The notes under the pieces: generated by a model
Database searches by the model: none
What the model saw: the letters and a program-made list of their open reading frames with translations, nothing else
Told to the model about the DNA's origin: nothing
Shown here: in pieces, positions 11,346 through 22,732 of the stretch
Layout of the letters: each line of letters opens with the position of its first letter
Position numbering within the stretch: position 1 is the first letter of the stretch
Source: Nemertoderma westbladi
Lineage: Eukaryota > Xenacoelomorpha > Nemertodermatida > Nemertodermatidae
Direction of reading: 5' to 3'
Length of the DNA stretch: 60,000 bases
Assembly (NCBI GenBank): GCA_032718475.1
Contig: JAUCBJ010007620.1
Coordinates: forward strand, 64,001 to 124,000
Translations under genes and position numbers: made by a program

Positions 11346-11429
11346 TTTACACCGCTCCCAGAAAATGGGATTTAATTCTATAAAATATAAAAAATCACAG
11401 TTTCTAAAATATAAAAATACTCTAAACAG

Positions 11430-12980
11430 TTAGTCTTTCTTGCGCGGACGGCGTTTACGCAGTTTTTTGAGGCTAGCAAGAGTCCTTTTCTCTTTGGGGC
11501 GAGCCACTTTACTAGGAGGGCTATAACTCCTGGGTGAAGGGTGCAATACAATTGCATCGGAAGGTTTAGGATTACGGTCGATGTATCCGCCGGTCGAGGT
11601 ACCTGGTTGATCTATATCAACCTCAGTGGAACGAGGTCGAACAACCTTGAGAGCGCATTTTAAGACAGCAGCTCTTATTGGTCCCTGACGGGTCGTTTGC
11701 ACGAAAGCGGTAGGTGGACCGTGTGTAGTGAGAAATTTCCTCGGTTTGATGATTCTTTCCAACTCGCGTTCTCGGGCTCTATCGGAATCGATATGCTTCT
11801 CCTCGAGCTGATTTTCCTCCGCTTGTCGTTGAAAGCATTCGTCCAAAACTCTTGCAGAAGTAGAGTCGTCCAAGTTCGATATCTTCTTAGAGATTCTGGA
11901 TTTCCTGATCGAACTGAGATAAAGCTAATTCGTTTACCGCTTGGACTTGCTGCTGCAATTTACGTTTCTCTAAACAATTGTAGGTTCCTTTTCCGATCTT
12001 TTGACGAATAGTGTCCAACGCGTTTCGTACAACTCTCTCCTCCTCCTCGGTGACAGGTTGTATCGGGTTAAACCGGGACGATGATACGATTGAATGGCGA
12101 TATTAGATGTCCGCGTCCCAATCCGGCTAGGTAAGATGGGCGAATATCTAGGGAGCCCACAACCGGAGTGCCACCGACTAACTGTTCGGGTAACACTAGA
12201 TCTTTGAACAGTGAGTACAGTTCGGGAGGATCCGTGATACTATTAGGATCAAGAGTCTGAGGTCTAACTAGGGAATGAGGAGGTCTGACCGAGTATTCCG
12301 GAACTCTGATCATAGGTTTATTTAAGGATCGTTTGAATCGAACGAGCGTAGGTGATACATCGAACAAGTTTCGCTCGAAACTCCCGTAAATATAGCGAGT
12401 AAAACCGTGTTTAAAGCAACGTCTCCGCGGATGTTTATGTCTTTCCGTTTGTTGGTTGGGTCTTGGGCATTCATCGCAATAATACCAAAGACGCACGTCT
12501 TGTAGGGGAAACGCGGGTGATATTTATTCGGTTTTACAATGTTTCTCTCAAGAATTCCAAATATACGTTGGAGTTACCGCGTTTATCAGGTTCTTTAACG
12601 TCTTCTCTTTCGAGTCGATTTCGAATAGAATTTTCGCATTCGATTTTCAGTTTATCGTTCCGACTCCGCTGGGTAGGATATTTAAATAGTACCATTTCCC
12701 TTTCGGTGTCGACATCGTCCGTATCGTGTAAATCGATAGGATGACCAGTAGTTAAGAAGTCCATATGCGTACCATTACGATGCGTATAGCGAGCGGTGAA
12801 TTTTCTATAGTCCAATTCACGCGTAAGTTGCTCCTGGGACATCGGCGGTTCGATATAACGACCATCGTCCTCCGTAGTAGTTGGACTAGCGTCGCCGCGT
12901 ATCAAGCTATCAACAAACGCTTGTAAAGGTAGAGTATATCGCTCCCTGATACCAAGATCATCTTCTATCAACTCAGTCAT
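11430..12980 (-). pseudogene. Decayed accessory ORF of BEL-1, downstream of Gag-protease
   Basis: Open segments at 12980-12534, 12496-12068 and 11873-11430 lie on the same strand as the Gag-protease ORF. Coding-like sequence continues through the gaps (for example VTEEEERVVRNALDTIRQK near 12040), so one gene of about 515 codons with roughly three frame breaks is likely. The start is ATG at 12980 (MTELIEDDLGIRERY). The middle holds YYCDECPRPN followed by HKHPRRRCFKHGFTRYIYG. This C/H cluster sits in the same relative place as the zinc-knuckle region of the 864-aa ORF of BEL-2, and the pattern H-x3/4-P-R-x-C followed by G...SFE/MFE is shared. The C-terminus is strongly basic (LRKRRPRKKD), as in BEL-2. 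Homology between the two is my inference from position and these patterns. No known domain is recognised. Confidence 0.5.
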
Positions 12981-14686
12981 AGCTGCTATATGAGTTTATC
13001 AATATTATAATGAGTTTATAATTAGGCTAGCGGGCGTCGCTGCCTACCCCTCTCGGCCCCCGGACAGCGCAAGATCCTCAGCGCCGATGTACTGTCTCGC
13101 CGCTGTGCTTATCGCCAACATAGTAGCTGCACAACGACAACAACAACCAGCGCGAGTCACTCCACTGTCCGTCCCAAAGGCTTAGATTTACTTCAGGTTC
13201 TTACTGCAGAGTTAGGGCTACTTTCACAATTGCGACTCGCTACTGTAAACACACTTTAGTAGTAACATTCACCTATAAACGCACAAATTCCACACAACTG
13301 TCACAAACTGCACACATTCGGGCCATTTGTCCGTTAGTCAAGTGCCTTCCAGAATGCCACGTTATTATTATGTATCCTTGGATACTAGCAGTGTGCTATT
13401 TATTCCTTATGCTATTCAATGGGGCAAGCTTTATTGTTCTTTTAACTCACTTCTAATTCTAGCGTGGTTGTTGCCATGGTGACATTATGGAAAGCTAGCA
13501 GTAGAATTAGGGTAATTCTCCATGCATACAGATCTGGGATGCTATTTAATAGTAATTCTTTAATTGTCAATATTCCCTTTATACATGATTTTATGAATTT
13601 TATCGGCTATTGACTATATATTGGAGATTCTCGCACACTAATACACTTAATAGGGTGAATCTCCGCTCCCATGATCTATTAATTAATGGAATTTTGGGAA
13701 TGTTATAAATTGTATAAAATGACAATTTATCAAATTCATTAAAAGAATGAATTTAAATTTATTCCCGTAAATTTTATTATTTAATATTAAAATAGACACA
13801 ATTTTATTCCAGAGCATGTCTGGGGACTAGGATCCTTAATTCTAGGAAATTTGTCCTTTTAAGAGTATCGGTAAGTGCTACGATATCTTAATCGACTAGA
13901 ATTTTAAAGGATCTAAATTTTAACAGATTTTGATTTATAGATTTTCTAGAGTTAACTTGTAAGTATTTACTCTATTGTATTTGTTTGACAGATTTTATAA
14001 ATATTAATAGTTAATATTTAAGATGGGCACCGGTTTATTCCAGAACTTGTCTGGGGACGTTAACCACTGATTCTAGAATTTTGTCTTTCAAGTATATCGG
14101 TGGGTGCCGCGATATCTTAATCGACTAGAATTACAGATGGTCAAAGGGTTTAACAGATTTATTTTGCGTTTTACGCTACTGTTAAAGGGACATCACGCTA
14201 CTATATGTATTATTTAATATACGGTATGAGAGCAATATCGCAAGAAGCAATGTCAGTGAGAAGAGGCAAGTCGTTTCCAAGGTCTACCCAGAGCTTGGTT
14301 TAGCCGAGACACGAGGATCTGAATTTTGCATTCCTAATACTCTACTTACCAATAATACTTGAATATAGTAGGAGCTTTATTGTACTTTAATAAGTACGGA
14401 CATTTCATCTTACTGTAGTCACGTATTTATAATATGATACGGACAGTAAGGAAAGAGAAAAAGAATTATTTCTCGCCGTCGCACTAAATATATATATATA
14501 TAAGTAATTAAGTAATAAGCACTAATATATATTGCACTAATCTACTAGATAATCGCTAAAATAACATTCTACTAAATAAAATTAAAGAAAACGATTATAA
14601 TAAAATTACATAATAATACATACATAAATATAAAATAATAAAAACAAATATAAAATAATATAGTCACACACCCACTCCAGACGCTG
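12981..14686. other. BEL-1 region between Gag-protease and accessory ORF, with an internal duplication
   Basis: No gene is seen. Two diverged copies of about 110 bp lie at 13796-13915 and 14031-14140. Shared words are TTTATTCCAGA, TGTCTGGGGAC and GATATCTTAATCGACTAGAA. GTTGCCATGGTGAC at 13470-13483 resembles an RFX X-box. Confidence 0.5.
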
Positions 14687-17600
14687 TTACGTTGGGGAGT
14701 CCCTAGATGTTTGTTGGATTAGGGAGGTGGTCGTGGGAAGAGTATCTTGCCTTCCATAGTTTCCGGACAGTTCTCGGTCTCTTTCCAGTAAACATAAACG
14801 ACCAACTGGGCGATTGAGTTGTTGTGTTTCGAATACAATTCCAGGTTTCCTCTTCGTCCTGGAATAGTGACGATAGAAACATCGCTTCAAATACACGACG
14901 GCCTTACAAAGCCGATTCCAGGAGCTATAGTGGTCCATCGCTCCCGGCAGGAGAGGTGAGAGTCCCTGCGAGACGTCTGGTGTTCCAGATCTCCAGTCTC
15001 TCTCTCTGATCTCCACAACAGATCTGTTCGCGGTGGGGGAGTTTAGATCCACAGCGTCATCCTTGGCAATGTGTAGTACAGACAGATCTATCACGGGTTT
15101 AAATAACCTTGATTTACTCGTCCGGGTTTTAGGTTTGACTTTCTCCGCTCCCTTGGCTTGTCTAATCTCAGCCGTGGTAAGATGGGGAGGCCATTCATCT
15201 TCTTTACTCAGGAAGTCGGGTCCACCTAACCAGTCTGGAGTATCTGTCAGTTCTTGAGGAGTTGCTCCTCTGGAAGCGATGTCGGCTAGATTAATCGTCT
15301 CGGGGCAATGTCTCCATTGATCTACATAAGAGTTAATATCATCATTATCTGAGGAGTATGGTGTTCCCTCAGTTGTGGTCGTCTCTCCCTCACTGATGTC
15401 TTCTTCCCATTCACTCTCCTGATGGACCTGATCTTTGGGTAGCCTTTCTAGGAGTGTCCTACGGGAAGGTCCAGTGAGGTACCAACCTACTCTTGTTCTT
15501 CCCGCATAGGTTTGCAATGGTTGCGGTCGAGTAGGCCGTTTCTCTAATGTCTCAAGCGCCTCATGCGCCTTTTGGCCGATGAGTATTTGCACTCCAGGGT
15601 AGTCTGTGTTGAATCTAGGTATCTTATGCTGCTGGGTGAAACCGTCCTCATCCCAGTTATAAGGTTCCACTTGGCTGGTAGCGAAGTTCTTTATCGCCAC
15701 CATTTTTACTAACCTTATACTGTGTTCTCCTAGTTCATCCTGGGGGGTGGACAACACGCCTACATAATAGTCTGTAGCTACTGTAGATTTCCAAACCTGC
15801 ATAATTCCTGAAAGGTTCAACTTAGTTAGGAACTTGGGTTGTCCAGCAAAGATGTCTTCGGCTAGGTCTTTGTCGATGAATGTTCCTGTGCTGCCGGAGT
15901 CAAGGAGGGCGTTTACTATATAGCTCTTTTTTAACCCGTGGACTCTCAACTGCACTACGTGAAATTCTAGGATTCCTACGTTGGAAGTTGGCGCTTTCCA
16001 AGATGGTTGTCGGTCAGGAATAGTTAGGGGGAGCTCACTATCGGTTTCAGTCTCATACGTAAGTGCTCGATACACTGCGGTGTTTATTAGATAACAGGAT
16101 TCGTTTTCGTCGGAGAATTCATCCGTGTAGAATCCTTCCATCTCAGACCTGAGGTCAGTGTCGTTCACATCACTGAATTGGACATGTAGTTCGGGATCAC
16201 TTACCTGACTCGTGCGGGTTCTTTCAAATTCTGTGTGCAGCAAGATATGATGTTTCGCGCCGCACTTAGCACACCTAGCATCTGAGTAACAGGTCCGCCG
16301 TTGGTGTCCTCGTCTGAGACATTTATAACACAACCGCTTATCCCACATGACATCACGTCTATCCTTTAGGGATTTCTTTAAGAATTCATCACACCCACTC
16401 AAGCGATGGGGCCCGTCGCACAATACACATTTGGGCTTGATGTTACTTACCTTACCCTGTTTGGTGTTGTGCACACTTGTTCTTTCCTCAGCCTTTCTTC
16501 CATGAATTCTCTTATGAGACGTGGGAGGAGTTTTTGTTGTCTGTTCTCTCCTGTCACTGGTTCGAGACTTAAATTTACTTACGTCCTTTGGTGTTTTGTT
16601 GACATAATAAGATCTTTCGGTGTTTTTCCCGCCGTTCTCCTCGTGGGAGGTTTGGCTTTCGCCGTCGTCTGTATAACACACTGGTGTTACCTTTCTCCTA
16701 GAAACGGGTTTTTCACTTACCTCACTTTCTGGTGTCTTCTCTCTGGACTGCTTTAGGAGCTGTAATTTTACCTCTCCATCTAAGAATGACATGAGATCAG
16801 CCATGGTAGGGTCTCTTCGTTGTTGTTCCATCATATATAACACTTTCTTATCCCAGCGTGTACCTACTCCACCCTTTGGCAAAGTAGATGCTATGGCTCC
16901 AATAACCATAGAACTCTGATATTCATGAGACTTACCTAGCCAATCTAATTGTCTACAGATCTCCTGAATCTCATCGGAAAACTCTATAATCCCGCTGCTA
17001 AGAAACTTTCGGGGCGCTACCAATTTTGCATACAAATACCTAGCTATGTTATTCCTATTACCATACCTGATGTTTAGTGTATCCCAAACTTGTTTTAATC
17101 CATCTGGATGTCCAATAAACTTTAACGCCATTAACTTGGGAGATCCTTCCAAGCACTCGATGAGGAATCTAAGTTTCTCTCCGTTAGATAACACAGAGTT
17201 CTGTATGTTATCTTTATAATATTCATTAAAAGGTAACCATTTCATCTCATCTCCATTGAACTTGACGATCTCTCCCACCTTTACCGCTTGACGGGCTTCG
17301 GTTCTAACCATTTGACGCGTAAAACTTTCTTGGGCCATCGTGTTATTTAATATCGAGTTATCGGTATATAAATTTCTCGGATTATGATCAGGGCAATATG
17401 GAATATCATTGTCAACAGGTTTATAATTACCTTTAATAGGGTTTACTATAGGAGTTTCTACTTCACTAGCAGTATAGATGCGTGTAGGCTCCACACCTTG
17501 CGCATGAAATACTTCAGACCTAACAGGTTGACACATTGTTACAGGGGGTGGTGGTATACCCTTTTGTATATTTACTAATTTGTCGCGTTCTAACGCGATA

Positions 17601-19639
17601 TTCTGCTGCACTTCTTGCAACTCTAACCTGCTTTCCCTTACTGTGCCCTTGAACTGTTGAACAGTCTCCTGCATCTGCCTGAGCAGGAGATCCATCCCCC
17701 GCCGTCTCTCATCCACCCACTCGACCGCCGAAGCGGGAGCCGCCAACATAGTAGCGGGTAGACGAGGGACAACGGGCGACAAATCATTGATATTTCGCTC
17801 AGAGTCCAGGACAGGAACTGTCTCAGGGGCGGTTCTGTTGGGCACAGGTAGTTTAGTGCTGTGCAAAGGGAATTTAGAGGTAGGTTCTGGGAGTACAGGT
17901 GTCTCTATCACCGAAGGGGTGGCTTCGAGAACAGGCCTAATTATTTCAGGTTCATCTACTATAGTAGGGAGTCTTTCTACTCTAATAATTTGGTCTATGG
18001 GTTCTGTACTACCTAAGTCTGTGCTAGCTAGTTGCCTTCTCACAGCTGGGGGCAAATCAGGCAATTTCTGACGGTGGGGCATTCTTCTACGCCTGCTGAG
18101 ACGAGATCTATTTCCTCCGCCTTCAGGATCTGTTGTATCGCCTTCATCCGATGATGTAAAGCCCTGTCGCTTGGGGGTGGATCGACTTATCAGCTGCATC
18201 TGACTAGCTGTTATCTGTTTATTGAAGTTGTCTTGCTTCTCTTGAAGATTTTCCAACTCTAGTTGGGCTGTCTCTTCAGATGCCCTCCGTTCTGCTTCTG
18301 CCACTGCCGCTGCCGCTTTTCTTTCCGCTTCGGCCGCTTTTCTTTCCGCTTCTGCTGCTGCCATTGCCGCTTTCCTTTCCAGTTCGGCCGCTTTTCTTTC
18401 CGCTTCTGCCGCTGCCATTGCCGCTTTCCTTTCCACTTCTGCAGCTGCCGCTGCTGCCGCCTTTCGGTCTTCTATACGTTTTTTCTTTACTTGTTCTTCT
18501 TGAACCTTAGCGATGCGGATGCTTTCATCAAATTTAGCTTGGTTCGCAGCTAGCATTTCCGCATCTATTGTGTCAAGCACAAACTTGGCTCCTTCACTAC
18601 TAGGACGAAGTCCAGCCAGCCTTCTCCTCAACTCTTTGTCACCTAGAAATCGTTGATAGTCTGACAGATAGATGCCAATAGCGTCCTTCTTCTGCGGTTT
18701 CTCTGCTGTCGCTTCGCTTTCCACTTGAGAAAAGGTAGCGTCTGTTGATTCTCCGTGGGTTGAGCGCTCAGCCAGCTGAAATTTCCACTGCGCTGTTTCT
18801 TGAACATTGAGACTCACCCGCTGGAACCAAGTCTTTACGGCAACTTGCAATGACGTGTCTTGTCTTCTTTTCGAAGCTTCCTCAAAGGCCGATAGGATTA
18901 GTCTGATTCTTAGAATTCTTTCTCGAACATGATAAAGCAACTCTCCCTGCTCTTGAGGTCCTTGGGTTTGTTGAAACAGTTGTTCCTCTAATCGCTCCAA
19001 AGAGCTGAAGAATCCCTGTACATATCCTGCTGCCGACCTCTTCCACACAGCTGGATCACTAGTGTCTTTTGTCACTCCCATCCTGTGTATGTCTTCCCAG
19101 GCAGCTTCCGATAAGTCAAACGGGAGTCCGGGTCCGGGGAAGTTCCATTGCGACTCGACAATAGACTTCAGTTCCTCCCTTGTGTATCCCGCATAACTGT
19201 CCTTGGTCGATCGCTTACTTCTCGCCCAATCAATTTGGTGTTCCTCCACCGCAATCAATACCCTAGTGAGTACGGCTGCAGGAAGAATGAGAAGGGGATC
19301 CGAATAAACCGCATCTGCCATCTTTGCTCCACGCTCGGGTGTCAGCTCTACAGTATCCGAACTACTGGAGCTATTGGGCCGCTGAGAAATAAGTTCTCGG
19401 CTAGGGTGTTGCTGCTGTTTGACAGCTGCTTCTTGATCCCGCTTGACTTGAGCCCGAGTGCCTATGATAGACCTATGGTGTTGGACTAGCCTAGGGTCTG
19501 ATACTACTACTGGAGGGATGATCTTTCTTACAGTAGGAGGTGAGTTGAACTTCGGTCTCAAACATTCAGCACTCCTATCTGGGTCACAGATGGTTGTATC
19601 TAGGAGACTGTCTGACAGGTTTTGCTTTGTGTCAGACAT
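14687..19639 (-). CDS. BEL-1 Gag-protease polyprotein (1650 aa) with RT and integrase deleted in frame
   Basis: ATG at 19639 opens a single uninterrupted frame. Residues about 370-460 form an Ala/Glu/Arg coiled coil made of near-repeats (AAMAAAEAERKAAE). Residues about 785-955 match the BEL/Pao Gag domain DUF1759 (KFNGDEMKWLPFNEYY, then LNIRYGNRNNI). Zinc knuckles follow at about 1070-1135: CVLCDGPHRLSGC, CYKCLRRGHQRRTC, CAKCGAKHH. A retropepsin-like DUF1758 carries the active-site motif LLDSGSTGTFID near 1250. After the start of the Peptidase_A17 region (RTRVGWYLTG) the protein jumps to the RNase H C-terminal signature WRHCPETINLADIASRG near 1440-1455, then to an end like that of DUF5641 (RPVGRLCLLE). 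The whole RT and most of integrase are absent, yet the frame stays open. The element could make Gag particles and protease but would need another element's RT and integrase. The frame's openness over 4.95 kb suggests recent activity or constraint. Confidence 0.85.
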   Translation of the reverse strand: MSDTKQNLSDSLLDTTICDPDRSAECLRPKFNSPPTVRKIIPPVVVSDPRLVQHHRSIIGTRAQVKRDQEAAVKQQQHPSRELISQRPNSSSSSDTVELTPERGAKMADAVYSDPLLILPAAVLTRVLIAVEEHQIDWARSKRSTKDSYAGYTREELKSIVESQWNFPGPGLPFDLSEAAWEDIHRMGVTKDTSDPAVWKRSAAGYVQGFFSSLERLEEQLFQQTQGPQEQGELLYHVRERILRIRLILSAFEEASKRRQDTSLQVAVKTWFQRVSLNVQETAQWKFQLAERSTHGESTDATFSQVESEATAEKPQKKDAIGIYLSDYQRFLGDKELRRRLAGLRPSSEGAKFVLDTIDAEMLAANQAKFDESIRIAKVQEEQVKKKRIEDRKAAAAAAAEVERKAAMAAAEAERKAAELERKAAMAAAEAERKAAEAERKAAAAVAEAERRASEETAQLELENLQEKQDNFNKQITASQMQLISRSTPKRQGFTSSDEGDTTDPEGGGNRSRLSRRRRMPHRQKLPDLPPAVRRQLASTDLGSTEPIDQIIRVERLPTIVDEPEIIRPVLEATPSVIETPVLPEPTSKFPLHSTKLPVPNRTAPETVPVLDSERNINDLSPVVPRLPATMLAAPASAVEWVDERRRGMDLLLRQMQETVQQFKGTVRESRLELQEVQQNIALERDKLVNIQKGIPPPPVTMCQPVRSEVFHAQGVEPTRIYTASEVETPIVNPIKGNYKPVDNDIPYCPDHNPRNLYTDNSILNNTMAQESFTRQMVRTEARQAVKVGEIVKFNGDEMKWLPFNEYYKDNIQNSVLSNGEKLRFLIECLEGSPKLMALKFIGHPDGLKQVWDTLNIRYGNRNNIARYLYAKLVAPRKFLSSGIIEFSDEIQEICRQLDWLGKSHEYQSSMVIGAIASTLPKGGVGTRWDKKVLYMMEQQRRDPTMADLMSFLDGEVKLQLLKQSREKTPESEVSEKPVSRRKVTPVCYTDDGESQTSHEENGGKNTERSYYVNKTPKDVSKFKSRTSDRREQTTKTPPTSHKRIHGRKAEERTSVHNTKQGKVSNIKPKCVLCDGPHRLSGCDEFLKKSLKDRRDVMWDKRLCYKCLRRGHQRRTCYSDARCAKCGAKHHILLHTEFERTRTSQVSDPELHVQFSDVNDTDLRSEMEGFYTDEFSDENESCYLINTAVYRALTYETETDSELPLTIPDRQPSWKAPTSNVGILEFHVVQLRVHGLKKSYIVNALLDSGSTGTFIDKDLAEDIFAGQPKFLTKLNLSGIMQVWKSTVATDYYVGVLSTPQDELGEHSIRLVKMVAIKNFATSQVEPYNWDEDGFTQQHKIPRFNTDYPGVQILIGQKAHEALETLEKRPTRPQPLQTYAGRTRVGWYLTGPSRRTLLERLPKDQVHQESEWEEDISEGETTTTEGTPYSSDNDDINSYVDQWRHCPETINLADIASRGATPQELTDTPDWLGGPDFLSKEDEWPPHLTTAEIRQAKGAEKVKPKTRTSKSRLFKPVIDLSVLHIAKDDAVDLNSPTANRSVVEIRERDWRSGTPDVSQGLSPLLPGAMDHYSSWNRLCKAVVYLKRCFYRHYSRTKRKPGIVFETQQLNRPVGRLCLLERDRELSGNYGRQDTLPTTTSLIQQTSRDSPT

Positions 19640-21547
19640 GTTTGTTCGTACAGTTGAATGCCTACTGCTATATTACAGTTAAAGCAAGTCTAGTAATTCA
19701 GTATCAACTGTTAGCCTAGTAATTAATTACCGATATCGTTACTCTATGTAATGTGATATATATACAATATATTAGAGTACCGGTATACACTTATAGCATA
19801 TATATAAGTATTATTACAGACTAGGTTTGTCACAGAATACCGGTATATAATTTCAGCGCAAATATATATAAATATATAATAAGCCTATCGTGAATACCGG
19901 TATACAACTTACACTTATAGTATATAAGTATAATTATAAACTAGAATTAATTATAGAATACCGGTATATAATTTCAGCTCAAATTTATAGAAATAAATAT
20001 AATAAGCCTATTGTAAATACCGGTATGTCAATTATTTTTAGAATAATTGAATTTCTGAATTTTAGATGTTACTTGGTTACTTTACTTTACTTTATTACCG
20101 TTATTTAAGCAGTAGTCCAACTGATATTAAGACCTAATTGTTGTATGACAGGCCTACTATTTTATAAATCAGTTTGAGTTGATTTATAATATATATACCC
20201 GTTTAATGGGTTTTGTTACAATATTTGAAATAAATGTTATTATTTCTGGGAAGGAGTCACTACACAGAAGCTGTACGCTCTCAGTGAAGTGCTACTTGTT
20301 GGACACTAAAACAAATAATTCTACTTGCCTAAGTTACTTATTACTACAAATTACGTACAATTACGGGGTGAGATTACAATCTCTAAATAAACACAAAATT
20401 ACACGTACGAATTTTTAGGGTTAATTTTACAGGGAATCTACAAACCAGCCTAACAAGGAGTTAGAATTTCTGGTTATTACAAATGGACAGGATACTTCGG
20501 TATTTGAAAATAATAAAGCAGTAGTAAATATATTGCGTTGTCTAGATAGGAAAAATACCACTGTCTGACGACTTATAGCCGTAGTGCTATAAGTACTACA
20601 TTATGTACCCAGAGTGTTCCTACCTAGAAGTTAATTACCGCAGCCTACTATAGCTAACGTGCCTATTAACCACTTTACAACACAAATATACTGCCTACAA
20701 ACTAATTACCTTCGGAAAGCACTGTACACCAAACCCTAAATTAGGTACAAGTACTTATACAACAAATAACCAGCAGTTAGAAATACTTGTACAGCTAAAA
20801 GAACCACGGTATCTGCCGGAGTGACCAGAGCATAAAATCACCAGTCTTTACCTACGCCAAACAGTCCTGATGTAGTACCGGGGTTAATTTAACTATAACG
20901 GTATGTATAACAAGCACAATTACTGTAGGAATAAACTTGGGGTTGTGAATGTTACGAATAATCGCATAAACTCTGAATAATAAATATTACGCTACCCGTA
21001 CAGACTACACAAACAAAATACAGACCAAACGCTGGCAGACTACTATCAAGCCTAAATAAACTACAGTATATGCAGACTCCGAAATGGTTAGTTAGTATGC
21101 GTTCTAACAGAGTAGTACAACTTATTCTTTCGGGGGGGATTTACCTTACAGCACTGGATGCCCCCACGTTCCTAACTAGTACTTTATCGGACATACACTC
21201 TACACACACTGCAATCTCTCCGGACCTGACAACAGCCAGACAACAATCCAGCCTACAAATTATTTATACAATCTGAGCAGGCTTACACGCCTTCTGCTCA
21301 ATATTAACTTACAAATAAATAAAACTGACAGAAATAAGTAAAATCCCAATAAAAAACCAGGGCGGCCGTCCCTGATTAAATATCAAGACCTACCGGTATA
21401 TAATTATCAAAATCGAATAATACTGATGTACCTGTACTGCTGTAAGTACCGGTTCGGGTGGTTAGGTAGTTAGGCCTACTGGTTACCGGTCGACCGGTAC
21501 ATTCAGCTTTATTGCCTACGTTGCAATAAAGAAGCTATAACTGTTAT
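19640..21547. other. BEL-1 leader region with a tandem duplication
   Basis: No gene is seen. Two units of about 122 bp lie at 19787-19910 and 19911-20030. Shared words are ACTTATAG, TATAAGTAT, GAATACCGGTATATAATTTC and AATAAGCCTAT. The rest, to 21547, is AT-rich with many TACCGGTA words. On the minus strand this would be the 5' leader of the Gag ORF if the flanking 277-bp repeats are LTRs. Confidence 0.5.
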
Positions 21548-21824
21548 TGTTCGCGCTTTTAGACCTTTAGCAGTTTAACCTGCCAAATTTAGGTGTCTTC
21601 TAGGTTATAAATCGACTTTAGCCTATAACAAGTATTTGATACACATAAAGTTATATTAGCCAAAGCCAGCCTATGCGCGATCATTCACCCACGGTTAAGG
21701 GAGACTGGATTCGGATGCTCTGACCTTATTGCGGTGTAGACCTACTGTACTATTCGATTGATCGTTAATATATAATCTCTAACAAATATTATTCACTTTT
21801 GGGAAATATTAACAGTTCCTTTAG
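21548..21824. repeat. 277-bp direct repeat, right copy (partner at 10168-10444)
   Basis: It shares the same sequence block from TGTTCGCGCTTTTAGACC to AACAGTTCCTTTAG, after which the two copies diverge abruptly on both sides. Two sharp common edges argue for an insertion-defined unit. Confidence 0.6.
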
Positions 21825-21878
21825 TTTCTCTCCCCTTAAATTTCTTATGGAATTTTCACATATTAAATAATATTTTTG

Positions 21879-21892
21879 GTTGCCATGGCAAC
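21879..21892. promoter_or_regulatory. Perfect palindromic X-box-like site
   Basis: GTTGCCATGGCAAC equals the ideal RFX-family X-box palindrome. A weaker one (GTTGCCATGGTGAA) lies at 22349-22362. The nearest plus-strand gene starts at 23528, 1.6 kb away. A function is only suggested; the rest of 21825-22729 has no gene that I can support. Confidence 0.3.
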
Positions 21893-22732
21893 AAGAAATG
21901 ACATGATTGGCTGGCCAATTATGGTCTGAACATAGCAACATGTGAGGTACTTGATCCTGAATTGGTTTCTTTTTAAAATGATAGTAACCATATTTAATCT
22001 GAAGAAACATTATAGGTGATATTATTTTCTTATTACCCAAGTTACAGGCCAACTACTATTCCTCTTCAACGCCGAATCTAGAAAAAAACAATTATGCTTA
22101 AGGACAATATAATTACAGAGTTTCCTAATTTTGCAACAATGGGAACACGCAATACGGATACGTTTCCAAAATTTCATAAATTTACTGTACAGTACAATTA
22201 ATTTCGACGATGTAATTATCATAGTTGTCATTGTAACCGGGTTTCAAAAAGTGCCCCTTCGGATTCTCCAATAGTGATTTGGGTGGGGTAGGTCAAGGTT
22301 AGAATTCCGTAGGATTATAGGAAATGGGTGAATTATGTATGACTTTCTGTTGCCATGGTGAAATGGTCTATTTAACCAAGTCCCAACAACCCGATTTGGG
22401 CCGATTTTGGATATGTTGATAAGCATAAAATTTGGGCCTAGATAATATTCAATTAAATTCTGTTGCAATTTGTCCGAGGTTGAGCCCTTTTTCGCCTATT
22501 TTGACTGGACTAATATTGGACGCTACATGATCCTTAGTAATACGTCTTCACTTAGGCATTATACTCTGCATGAAGTTGAAACCTGCCCTTAGTTATTGCT
22601 GTTACTATTAACAGAGATTGTTTGTACAAGTAGGCATAAAACACATCATAAATCACCGCCAGTATGTAACCGTAACGGACCATTAGTGTATCAGAAGTGC
22701 AGATACAATTCCCAGAGATTCGATGTTCCACA

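Noticed and set aside
18263-18553. Cys/Phe-rich plus-strand frames opposite the BEL-1 coiled coil
   Set aside because: Antisense of the Ala/Glu/Lys repeat in Gag; no independent support.
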